DNA of 64,000 nucleotides from assembly GCA_024114885.1 (NCBI GenBank), contig CP099425.1, positions 62,001 to 126,000 of the forward strand. The letters run 5' to 3'. The stretch comes from Septoria linicola (Eukaryota; Ascomycota; Dothideomycetes; Mycosphaerellales; Mycosphaerellaceae). Below, one piece after another: positions 24,629-32,466 of this stretch. Position 1 is the first letter of the stretch. The number at the start of each line of letters is the position of its first letter. The notes under the pieces were generated by a model, which was not told the DNA's origin, ran no database searches, and worked only from the letters and a program-made list of their open reading frames with translations. A program made the translations under genes and the position numbers.

Positions 24629-26138
24629 TCACCAATCCTCCTGCACCGTCGCCGAACATCCAGCACCACCAATAAACTCTCTCGCCTCATCCTGACTTTC
24701 CACAATCTTCGGATGCAAGTCCTTACCTTCCCCTTCCCATCGTAGCACTCCAGTGGGATCAATGACCACCACACTCCTCTCATCATTCAGCAACCTCGCA
24801 ATATCCTCATGAATTACTCTCCTCGCCACTTTGTTGAGTGAGAACACTTCTCGGAAAGATAGCACTACGGCGCACGCATCTGCATAAGCACCAGAGCCTG
24901 GATCTTGAGGATCTGCTTCACCCAGGTTTCGTGTCAATGCTCGTGTCAGGATTTCTGCGCCGGAGAAGCGGACTGCTCCGCGCATGTGGAAGATGGCGGC
25001 GCGACATTCTTCTCCAGGATGCTCTTTGTCCGTGGCGGCTGTTTTGATGGTCACGATGGCGGTGTTTACCTGGTACAAATGTCAGCGATGTCTCTGCCAA
25101 GCTTCGGAGTGCCGGGGCGGTGACTCTACGCATTCGTTGCCACGGTGTCTGAGCATTCGCGGAAACACGGAACACGGGACTTGTACTCACAGTCGATCGA
25201 GCAATTTGGCTCACATCCATCATGTGCAGGCCCATGTCGTGTGACAATTGCTCACAAATAGTCACTCCCCTCACACTATTGCCCTTATCATCAAGCTTAG
25301 GCGAGAACGCAGCCAGACCGACCTGCCCCGGCAAAGCCCCCAGAATGCCCCCCGCAACACCACTCTTCGCCGGAATCCCCACATTACTCACCCAATCCCC
25401 CGCAGCATCATACATCCCACAAGTCGTCATGACACTCAGCACCTGCCTCACACTCGTCCTCGGAAAAATCCTCTCCCCGGTGACAGGATGATAACCCGCA
25501 TTACTCAGCGTCGCAGCCATGAGCGCCAGATCGCGGACTGTAACATTAATCGAGCATTGCCGGATATACCCCTTCACAACCTCTCGCGGATCACAAGAGA
25601 TGATTGAGGCGGCTTTGAGCATATGAGCAAGACCCATGTTGCGGTCCCAGTCTTTTAGTTCGGCTTCGTAGACTTCTTCGCAGACTTTGAGGTCGCGGTT
25701 TGCGAGTTTTGACATGACGTTTAAGATTCGGTCGGTTCGCTGCTCAGCTGTTGCGTTTGGTCCAACGACAAGCGAGTGCGCCGTGATGGCGCCAGCGTTG
25801 ATCATGGGATTCATGGGTCGGTTACTCCCTTCATGTAAAGAAAGTTCATTGAATGCATCACCGGATGGTTCGACGCCGATTTTGGACAGGACAACATCCA
25901 GACCAGCGTCTTCAATGGCCAAAGCGTAGACGAAGGCTTTAGAGATGGATTGGATCGAGAATTCGACGTTGTCATCACCGGCAGAGTAGATATTTCCATC
26001 GACCATGGCGATTGCTACGCCCAGACGGGATGTGTCTGCTTTGGCAAGGACGTCGATGTAGCCGGCTGGGGCGCCGGAGTCGTCAGGCCGGGCATGGTCC
26101 AGGACGCGTTGGAGATAGTCTGGGATGGGAGATTTCAT
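24629..26138 (-). CDS. Glutaminase (serine-dependent, GlsA type) with C-terminal STAS-like domain
   Basis: The enzyme hydrolyses L-glutamine to glutamate and ammonia. It has two exons, 26138-25191 (316 codons) and 25069-24629, giving 462 aa. Exon 1 is the whole catalytic domain of the beta-lactamase-like glutaminase family: YIDVLAKAD near residue 27, YSAGD, the catalytic S-x-x-K in FSIQSISKAF (Ser64, Lys67), RPMNPMINAGAI at about 107-118, then YIRQCSINVTVRDLA and the KSGVAGG loop. Exon 2 reads like a STAS domain (IFHMRGAVRFSGAEIL, ACAVVLSF, VVVIDPTGVL), a small regulatory domain fused to some bacterial glutaminases. There is no signal peptide, so it is probably cytosolic. If the intron is retained, the frame shifts and runs to a stop at 24918 with a basic tail. 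The start fits the family N-terminus. It is tandem with the upstream CIA84-like gene (257 bp gap). Confidence 0.9.
25070..25190 (-). other. Intron of the glutaminase gene
   Basis: This 121-nt intron has donor GTGAGT at 25190, acceptor TACCAG ending at 25070, and a CTGAC branch-like sequence about 15 nt before the acceptor. Splicing joins ...SQIARST to VNTAIV... in phase 0, exactly between the catalytic and STAS-like domains. The length is not a multiple of three. Confidence 0.88.
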
Positions 26139-26395
26139 GGTGGGTGGTACGTTGTGGCAAGCTGAGAGATGTCCATGATTTCGGAAGATATGATGTTGGC
26201 CCTGCTTTCGTCAGCTGTGCTTGGTAGGCTTTTCGCCAAGGGCTTGAGGTGTGACGCGGGGCTGTCAAAGTTGTGGGATGAAGTCAAAAGTTGGCTGGCA
26301 CATTTCAGCAATGCATGTAATGGGTCTCGTTCTTCGTGATCGCTGTACAGGTGAATCGACTGCCATCGAGCCAGCCAATTGCCGCCAGTGGGACT
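26139..26395. promoter_or_regulatory. Spacer and likely promoter of the glutaminase gene
   Basis: These 257 bases lie between the stop codon of the CIA84-like gene and the glutaminase start, both on the minus strand. They must contain the first gene's terminator and the second gene's promoter. No specific site was recognised. Confidence 0.4.
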
Positions 26396-28969
26396 TCAAG
26401 GTGTGACACTTCTGTCAATTTTGGGTATCCTCTTCCCAGATTCCTCACTGATCTCAAATCCAAGCTTCTCCACTTCTTCCCAAACATGAGGATATCTGTC
26501 CCTCGCCCATTGCTCGACTTCCTCCTGCTTCTCAACACCAGCTGCACCATCAAGCAGACTTCCCAGCAAGAATGCATCAATCTCAACTTCGCTCTTCTCT
26601 TCAGCTGCTCCAATGGTACTCAAGGCCAGCTTGTTGTCACCATTGCCTGCCAATGCTGCAGCATAAGAGGCCCACATGCTTTGATCGAGATCGACATTCA
26701 TCCTCCTGAGCTTCGCCCACAGCTCTTTCGCGCGAAGGTCGCCAAAAGGAGCTTTCTCGCATGCACGTAATGCAATGTGGATGCTGTTGTACGTTGGGCC
26801 TTCTTTTGACGCCACGATGTCCTCCCAGAAGCCAAGTGCTTGTCGAGGTTGGTCGCAGGCAGTGTAGGAGAGCATCAGAGCGTTCACCAGATATGTGTTG
26901 CTGTCGATGTTGTAGTCTAGCTTGAGCTGATTGTGAATGACTTCCAGGCTGTCGAGGTCCCGCAGCTTGGCCGAGCCCAGAAACGAGGCTACATAGGTGT
27001 CGATGGTAGCGATGGTATCAGGCCGCGAGTGACGTCGCATCTCGTTGAAGATGAAGACGGCCATGTCTGGTCTTTCGCGAGTGTAGAAGCTGGTCATGAT
27101 GGCGGTACGCTCTGATCGAGGCATCTCGTCAAAGACTGTTCCCAGAACTTTGTAGGCGTCCCATGCGCGCGATGTGGGAGTAGCGGGATCGAGACAGAAG
27201 CCCAAGACAGTAGTTCGGATCTCTTCCCGCTCACCGGATGAGTAGTGGTGGGAGTGAGTGTTCAGTAGGTCAATCACGTCGTTTGTCTCGTCGCGGTTCA
27301 GGTGGAGTAGTGTTAGTGCTGTGACAGTGGGCGGATCGAATCGTGCTCTGCGGTCGGCCAGATCCATTGTCACATTCATGACTGTGTCGAAGTCGTGTCG
27401 CTTGCTTTGGCATAATGCCACAATCAGCTTGTTGACTGTAGGGACATCCTGGTTGGAGGACAGATCCATGGCCTGTAGGTTCTTGTACGCTATCAGCGCA
27501 CCATCGACATCGTTGATGGTCAGACGGTACTGCATCTGAAGCTGGTAGGTCTTCGCATCAGGTTCGATCTGCCTGCTCTTGCCCAATGTGATGAACCGTT
27601 CAGCCAAGTACGGATCCTGCTTGATGGTGGCATATTCGACTAGCCCGTTGATGGTTGCAATATCGGGAGTCCTCCACTCGACGGGGTCTGGGATGTCCTC
27701 GTTGGAGGCTTCCATGACATCAAGCATGCGACCAATCTCATCAGCGCCCTTTCCTGTTCCGGCTGCCCATATGAAGATGGCGTCCCAGAACAGTTTGGGT
27801 GGATTGTTGGTCATGACCTGTCGCACAATCTGATGGCCCAGCTCTAATTGCTGGCGACTAAGACACCATCGCAAAACCGCTTGAAGATCTTCCGCGACTT
27901 TGGCCTCGTCAATGGCCGTTTGCTGTTCGGCATCCGAGAAGGACTGCCAGTACTGCCGCCACCACAGCTCGACGGCTTTCGCGTTCGAAGTGCGCAGGTA
28001 GAAAGCGATCATGGGCTCTGCAACTTTCCAATCTGTGGCGTCGATCCAATCACGAGCACGAATCGACTGTAATGTAGCCAGCAGCTCACTTTCGCTGGCT
28101 TCGTTAGCCATTGCTCGGAGTGCTTCCAGCCAACAAGTGGCAAGCCTCGATTTCGTGTCGTCGTCATTCGTTCGTAACACATCTGAGGCGGTGGCATCGC
28201 CATTCACATCTTCATCCTGTGCCGAAGGTCTGTTTGGGCCCAGCTCCAGTGTCTCGATGGACTGCACGAGCTCGCGAGCCTTAATAGCTTGACCCGTCAT
28301 GCCTAGGATACGAATGTAAGCACGCGCGCCAATGAAGCGTGCTTTGATGCTCGCAGAACGGGTCTTTTCGTAGAGCAATTGGGCAAGTTGTCGGTGAGCA
28401 TCGTTGGCTATGGGAGTGCCATCCCTCGACAATAGCTTCTGCAACGCAAAGACGACGAGCGAATTGGAGATGGCGCCATTCGACGCACGCCGAGAGCGGG
28501 TCCGCTCGGGCTCTGCATCAAAGCAGTATTGAAAGCTCTGTGTGGCCAGTCTGGCATGGGTATCGCTGAGGACTCCTCGCGACTTTCTCTTTTGATGGAA
28601 GAAATCGTGCAGAGCCGTGGCGACCACTGCAACAGGCGGCAAGCGAGCCTTCATTCGCTGCATCTTGGCCAAGTGCATCATCTCTTCGATGCCAGGATCA
28701 ATATCTGCCTCGCGGACCTGTCTCTTCTTGGAGCCGAACATGTTGAGGTCGAAGAATGTCCTTCGCTGGACGTGGGAGGGGCCATTCCGCCCATTGTGCG
28801 GTATACATGATCGAGATGTCGTCGTCGTCGTTGTCGTCGTTCGAGTGCTGCTCCGTGAGCTGTGGTCTGCCTGTCGCCTCAGACATCCTCGATGGACAAT
28901 GGGCTCGTTGGCCAGGATTCGCCGCAACACATTGCGAGTGAGGTGAGAGGGAGGCATCTTTGCTGTCAT
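26396..28969 (-). CDS. Mitochondrial PPR-like protein, probable complex I assembly factor CIA84
   Basis: This intronless 857-aa protein is rich in helical pairs of the pentatricopeptide (PPR/TPR-like) type, for example AWDAYKVLGTVFDEM, ERPDMAVFIFNEMRRHSRP and DSNTYLVNALMLSYTACD. The N-terminus (MTAKMPPSHLTRNVLRRI...RGCLRR, then RRTFFDLNMFG) is basic, Ser/Thr-rich and lacks acids, like a mitochondrial presequence. The overall layout, including the C-terminal FGDLRAKELWAKLRRM, resembles fungal CIA84, a chaperone bound to the membrane-arm intermediate of NADH dehydrogenase. That identity is from memory of the family, not a search. The frame stays open upstream to 29317, but those residues overlap the divergent promoter. 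The ATG at 28969 has purine at -3; 28957 is an equally plausible second start. An (ACN)n run encodes eight Thr near residue 50. Confidence 0.65.
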   Translation of the reverse strand: MTAKMPPSHLTRNVLRRILANEPIVHRGCLRRQADHSSRSSTRTTTTTTTTSRSCIPHNGRNGPSHVQRRTFFDLNMFGSKKRQVREADIDPGIEEMMHLAKMQRMKARLPPVAVVATALHDFFHQKRKSRGVLSDTHARLATQSFQYCFDAEPERTRSRRASNGAISNSLVVFALQKLLSRDGTPIANDAHRQLAQLLYEKTRSASIKARFIGARAYIRILGMTGQAIKARELVQSIETLELGPNRPSAQDEDVNGDATASDVLRTNDDDTKSRLATCWLEALRAMANEASESELLATLQSIRARDWIDATDWKVAEPMIAFYLRTSNAKAVELWWRQYWQSFSDAEQQTAIDEAKVAEDLQAVLRWCLSRQQLELGHQIVRQVMTNNPPKLFWDAIFIWAAGTGKGADEIGRMLDVMEASNEDIPDPVEWRTPDIATINGLVEYATIKQDPYLAERFITLGKSRQIEPDAKTYQLQMQYRLTINDVDGALIAYKNLQAMDLSSNQDVPTVNKLIVALCQSKRHDFDTVMNVTMDLADRRARFDPPTVTALTLLHLNRDETNDVIDLLNTHSHHYSSGEREEIRTTVLGFCLDPATPTSRAWDAYKVLGTVFDEMPRSERTAIMTSFYTRERPDMAVFIFNEMRRHSRPDTIATIDTYVASFLGSAKLRDLDSLEVIHNQLKLDYNIDSNTYLVNALMLSYTACDQPRQALGFWEDIVASKEGPTYNSIHIALRACEKAPFGDLRAKELWAKLRRMNVDLDQSMWASYAAALAGNGDNKLALSTIGAAEEKSEVEIDAFLLGSLLDGAAGVEKQEEVEQWARDRYPHVWEEVEKLGFEISEESGKRIPKIDRSVTP
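28818..28842 (-). repeat. GTC-type trinucleotide microsatellite inside the CIA84-like gene
   Basis: Imperfect GTC/GTT repeats on the plus strand encode the run of eight threonines in the presequence region of the minus-strand protein. Length variation there would probably be tolerated. Confidence 0.7.
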
Positions 28970-28980
28970 TCTTCCTCCAT
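28966..28980 (-). other. Possible four-codon upstream ORF overlapping the CIA84-like start
   Basis: On the minus strand ATG GAG GAA GAA TGA ends by overlapping the main start codon as ATGA (start 28969-28967, stop 28968-28966). If transcribed in the leader, it could lower translation or feed termination-reinitiation. The transcription start is unknown. Confidence 0.35.
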
Positions 28981-29186
28981 ACCAACGACCACTTCCTCTC
29001 CAATCTCTGTACAGTGAGAGGTGGGAGGTGCGGCAACCAATGATGACGATGGATATGATAGTTAGCAGTAAGTACCGGTCCGGTACATGCGATGAAGAGT
29101 CTTGGCATCTCCGTTCTGGCCGATGGCCTCCAATGTCCATCTCCATCTTCGATACTATACTATACCACCACATAATACAGCACAAC
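28970..29186. promoter_or_regulatory. Bidirectional promoter region of the CIA84-like and rsm18 genes
   Basis: These 217 bases separate two divergent start codons. Both genes encode mitochondrial proteins, so shared control is plausible. No TATA box or named binding site was identified with confidence. The promoter role is inferred from geometry. Confidence 0.5.
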
Positions 29187-29969
29187 ATGTCACTGGAGAG
29201 CGCCTTCCGCCGGCTGACTGTCCGCTCCTGCCAGCAATGTCGCCGCCAACTTTCAACCTCACCTGCCACGCGACAACAGCAGAGCAACGCGACTGCTGCC
29301 TTTGCTGGTATATGCACCCTACTGCTCCTTCCTGACGTCTATCGCGACTTCCCTGACACTACCACAGATCTGTTTCAAAACGGCGACAACTCCCCGAACT
29401 CACAAACGACGACAGCCGCTCCTTCCCGTCCAACGACATCAACGCCAACTGCGCCCTTTCCTGCCGCCGCCGGCGCCGCTTCACCCACCGAATCGCCAGG
29501 ATGGTCACTTGCACGACAGGCAGTCGAAGCGGCATCGGCATCACGGCGACAACACATCCAACGCCAAATGGCACTCGACACCGAACGCGGCTGGAACCGG
29601 GCTGATCTGGAACGGCAAGCGGTGCATCGGCGATGGAAAGCAGGCGATGTGTATGCTCCACACGACTTGACGGGCATTGAAATGGCAAAGTGGAAGAAGA
29701 TGCGTCGGAGACCAAAGCCCAAGTTTGACGTGGTCGATCAGCTGCATCTCAAGCCCAAAGACATGTACAAGAACTTCTCCGTCATGAGCGAATACATGAC
29801 CGACATGGGCAGAATCCGGCATTCCAACGAGACGAATCTCCGCCCTGTCAACCAACGGAGAATGGCAAAGGCCATTCGGAGAGCCATTGGTGTGGGAGTT
29901 CTGATGCCCAGTACGCATCGTCACCCTGAGATTTTGCGCATGGAAATGGGTGGCAGGAGGAGCTTTTGA
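29187..29969 (+). CDS. rsm18: Mitochondrial small-subunit ribosomal protein bS18m (Rsm18)
   Basis: This 260-aa protein is a component of the small subunit of the mitochondrial ribosome. The conserved S18 part is at residues about 158-250: DVYAPHDLTGIEMAKWK, then KDMYKNFSVMSEYMTDMGRI, NLRPVNQRRMAKAIRRAIGVG and MPSTHRHPEIL. The first 30 residues (MSLESAFRRLTVRSCQQCRRQLS) are basic and lack acids, as expected for mitochondrial import. A low-complexity Ser/Thr/Pro/Ala linker (about 70-115) follows and makes the protein longer than the bacterial S18 of about 75 aa. The start at 29187 was chosen for the presequence; the frame is open to an ATG at 29028 but that lies close to the divergent gene. No introns. 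It is divergent from the CIA84-like gene. Confidence 0.88.
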   Translation: MSLESAFRRLTVRSCQQCRRQLSTSPATRQQQSNATAAFAGICTLLLLPDVYRDFPDTTTDLFQNGDNSPNSQTTTAAPSRPTTSTPTAPFPAAAGAASPTESPGWSLARQAVEAASASRRQHIQRQMALDTERGWNRADLERQAVHRRWKAGDVYAPHDLTGIEMAKWKKMRRRPKPKFDVVDQLHLKPKDMYKNFSVMSEYMTDMGRIRHSNETNLRPVNQRRMAKAIRRAIGVGVLMPSTHRHPEILRMEMGGRRSF

Positions 29970-30776
29970 TTGACCCAAAAGAAAGTGGGATGAAACGAAA
30001 TGGCCATGTCGACGAGAGGGAACGTGGAAGGCTGCTGGAGGACGTCCCATTTCGACTGATCACCAATGGTCGATGTGCCATGTAGTCATATTGTGCACTA
30101 CTTTCGCATGCCAAACCACAATTGTCGCCTCCTGCTTCGTCTTGAGCATCAAGTACGAGCCGTGGACGTTCATCAATGGAACACGCACTGATGTAGTGGG
30201 CACGGCTGAAATTGGAGTCACTCGATTTTCCACAGGTTAGGAATCCATGCGAATGCGAGAAACGATGCGACTGTTGTCAAACTTCTCCACACGCCACCTC
30301 TGATCGAGGTGAGCTTGAACCCAGATGACTGATCTGAGGGCTGCCTCAAAGCGGACCTCGCAATGCGACGAGAATCTGACCTTGCGCGTTCAGATTTTGG
30401 CTAACTGCAATTGCAAGACCGTGAATCGACCCATTCAGCACACGATTCACATTGTTGTCAAGCCACATACCTCACGCGGATGCCTGGATCTGATAGCTAA
30501 TAGCGCTTGGCAGAATGCCGCAGATGAGAAGACTTCCCAATATGTATCCATGTCGTGCAGGGATCACACCACAAACACTAACTTAGGATGAGACATTATT
30601 GCAATCAACCCCTTATGCCGAGAACAGAAAGATAGGCCGCCGGCCAACAGTGTGGCAGTGGCCAACGGCCTACTCCCTCAGCGACTGATACAAGACGATG
30701 GCACTCTCACAACATGTAGCGCAATCTCAGCGTTGCAACTGTCATCAACAACAGCCAGTCGACCGTCTCATGGACC
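29970..30776. other. Intergenic region, no gene recognised
   Basis: This 807-bp stretch has normal composition between rsm18 and the amidase fragment. Short frames here (for example 30325-30591) lack any family resemblance. It should include the rsm18 3' end and the former amidase promoter. Confidence 0.5.
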
Positions 30777-31346
30777 ATGCAAGTCGTTCAGCCTGTTGCG
30801 GTCCCAAAGGGTACTCCAGCCTTCGAGCAGAAACGCGAGAAAGTGATTGCTGAACTCAACGCCTCCATTCCAAAGGACTTCCATCTACCAGACTCGTTCT
30901 TCAAGAACCCGCCGCTCAATGTTACCTCCGTCCCGGCAGACTGTGGCATACTGACTCCAGCAGAAGTCATCATCACCGAACACTACGATGCCACTTCACT
31001 TGCTGCTGCCATTGCGAAGAAGCAGTTCTCTGCCGTGGCAGTAGCGACAGCATTCGCAAAGCGAGCCGCCATAGCTCATCAGCTTACATGCTGTCTGACA
31101 CAATACTTCATGGACGAAGCAATCGAGCGGGCAAAGTATCTTGACGACTATCTTGCGAGGTATGGCAAGACTGTCGGACCACTGCACGGTGTGCCGGTGT
31201 CCGTGAAAGAGCACATGGCCATTCAAGGACACTGGTCGAGCTTTGGCTACTTTAGTACACGTCGATATGACGACAAGGACTCTTTGATGATCCAGACATT
31301 GCGGGACGCCGGAGCTGTGTTCTATGTCAAGACCAACCAGCCTCAA
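30777..31346 (+). pseudogene. Amidase-signature enzyme, N-terminal fragment
   Basis: About 190 residues match the N-terminal third of fungal amidases of the acetamidase/fatty-acid amide hydrolase type, which hydrolyse amides with a Ser-cisSer-Lys triad. Seen are the leader AFEQKREKVIAELNASIP, ILTPAEVIITEHYDATSLAAAI, and the catalytic lysine region VGPLHGVPVSVKEHM followed by VFYVKTNQPQ. The family continues after NQPQ into the Gly/Ser-rich nucleophile segment, but here homology stops at about 31346. The frame runs through unrelated sequence to a stop at 31407-31409. Both catalytic serines are missing, so no activity is expected. The break lies about 840 bp from Copia D and just before RIP-mutated DNA. 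The 5' part is not RIP-mutated. An unseen intron cannot replace the missing 300 or so residues, as nothing downstream resembles them. Confidence 0.85.
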
Positions 31347-31383
31347 GGCCAGACTAGTCGCCAAGCAAGTAGGATTCACTTGT

Positions 31384-31487
31384 TTGCAAGCCTTGCGGCA
31401 AGTAAGTAAGTAAGTAGAGCGCCTGGCTGTTACGTAAGCAAGGCAAGTAAGCAAGTGAATAGATAGCAAGTAACTTGCAAGCCTTGC
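31384..31487 (+). repeat. 13-bp direct repeat flanking an AAGT-rich stretch
   Basis: TTGCAAGCCTTGC occurs at 31384-31396 and 31475-31487, with AAGT/AAGC repeats between. It starts about 40 bp after the amidase breakpoint and may be part of whatever sequence replaced the amidase 3' end. Confidence 0.7.
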
Positions 31488-31777
31488 AGTATATTATCCT
31501 TCTTCGAGTGAGAGTAGTAGAATTACGGCAATTGTTTCGTACGACGGCGACGGCGTAAGAGCGTTTGTTATACTATCCTCCGCCGTTTAACGGTATTAAG
31601 ATATACGAGACAATCGAGCGGTGTCCGTAGGTACATAGGATAGTATAGCTAGGCTATTATAAGTGTCTAGTCTACTACGCGCGTATTAATAGTAATAGTA
31701 TTAGTATAGTTATACTAGATCGTAATAATAAGGTATAGAGATCGTTAGAGAAGCGGCTAAAGCTACGTCGATTAATT

Positions 31778-31800
31778 AGCTCGGTTAGCTTAACCGAGCT
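31778..31800. repeat. 23-bp palindrome
   Basis: Arms AGCTCGGTTA and TAACCGAGCT are perfect over 10 bp around a 3-base centre. It lies in unassigned RIP-mutated DNA. It could form a hairpin, and its role is unknown. Confidence 0.6.
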
Positions 31801-32189
31801 CGCTTATATACGCTTAATATTAAACCTAATAGCTTTAGACCCTAGATTTCTTATAATCTACTATCGCAATTATAGTATTATTACTAGTATATTAAATAAT
31901 ATTACTAAAATATATTAGATAGATATTCTAAGTAGTATAAAATAGAGCTTAGATAGTTAGTAAAATTTCTATATAAAAACATCTCTAGATTTATATAGTC
32001 CTAGCTCTAAGATTTCGAGCTCGTATTCCTATTATATTTTAATATTAATAGACTATTACTTTCTAGCGTACTAAGAATCTACCTCTAATATTATAGATAT
32101 ACGACTATACCGCCTTAAAATAACTTAGATAACTAAACTAGCTACGGCGATTTAAATAGGAAAAAGTATACGCTCTAAAACGCGTATTC

Positions 32190-32466
32190 TATTAAAAGTA
32201 GAGAGCGTATTATATACTATATAATATTAAGGAGGGTATAGCGTAGTAAAGAAGAATAGGGGATTAATCTTAAACTAACTTATATATATAGTATAGTAGT
32301 AATATACTAGGAACTAAATATAAAGTTAATTAAGTTAGTTATCTAAGAAAAGAAGAAAGAGAAGTAAGATATACCTCTTACTAAGCCTTAGGTAGATGCC
32401 TTAGGTATCTAGAACTATACTTAGAACTCTATATCTAGACTAACTATCTAGGATATATTCTTAACA
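32190..32466 (-). repeat. 3' LTR of Copia copy D
   Basis: This 277-bp LTR is in reverse orientation, collinear with 4518-4795, and has lost most CpA/TpG. Confidence 0.92.

Larger units (their letters stand above)
31347..32189. other. Junction and RIP-mutated DNA between the amidase fragment and Copia D
   Basis: The first about 140 bp keep normal composition and contain AAGT repeats and two copies of a 13-bp motif. From about 31490 the sequence is AT-rich with CpG kept, typical of RIP. It is not one of the repeat families identified here, and no domain was recognised. A 23-bp palindrome lies at 31778-31800. Confidence 0.55.

Noticed and set aside
24918..26138. Glutaminase as a single-exon 406-aa protein
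   Set aside because: The last 90 codons are low-quality sequence reached only by reading through an intron with good donor, branch and acceptor. The spliced form adds a coherent STAS-like domain.
29028..29186. Longer Rsm18 starting at 29028
   Set aside because: The extra 53 residues lie in the divergent promoter. The ATG at 29187 gives a typical mitochondrial presequence.
28970..29317. Longer CIA84-like protein starting at 29317
   Set aside because: The extra 116 residues overlap the divergent rsm18 start, look non-coding, and would hide the presequence-like N-terminus at 28969.
30325..30591. 88-aa frame upstream of the amidase fragment
   Set aside because: It has no family resemblance, no partner frame and lies in an intergenic region. 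Probably chance.
31384..31487. Short repeats at the amidase junction as a CRISPR-like or telomeric array
   Set aside because: Only two copies of a 13-bp motif and AAGT microsatellite units occur, with no regular spacing and no telomere motif.
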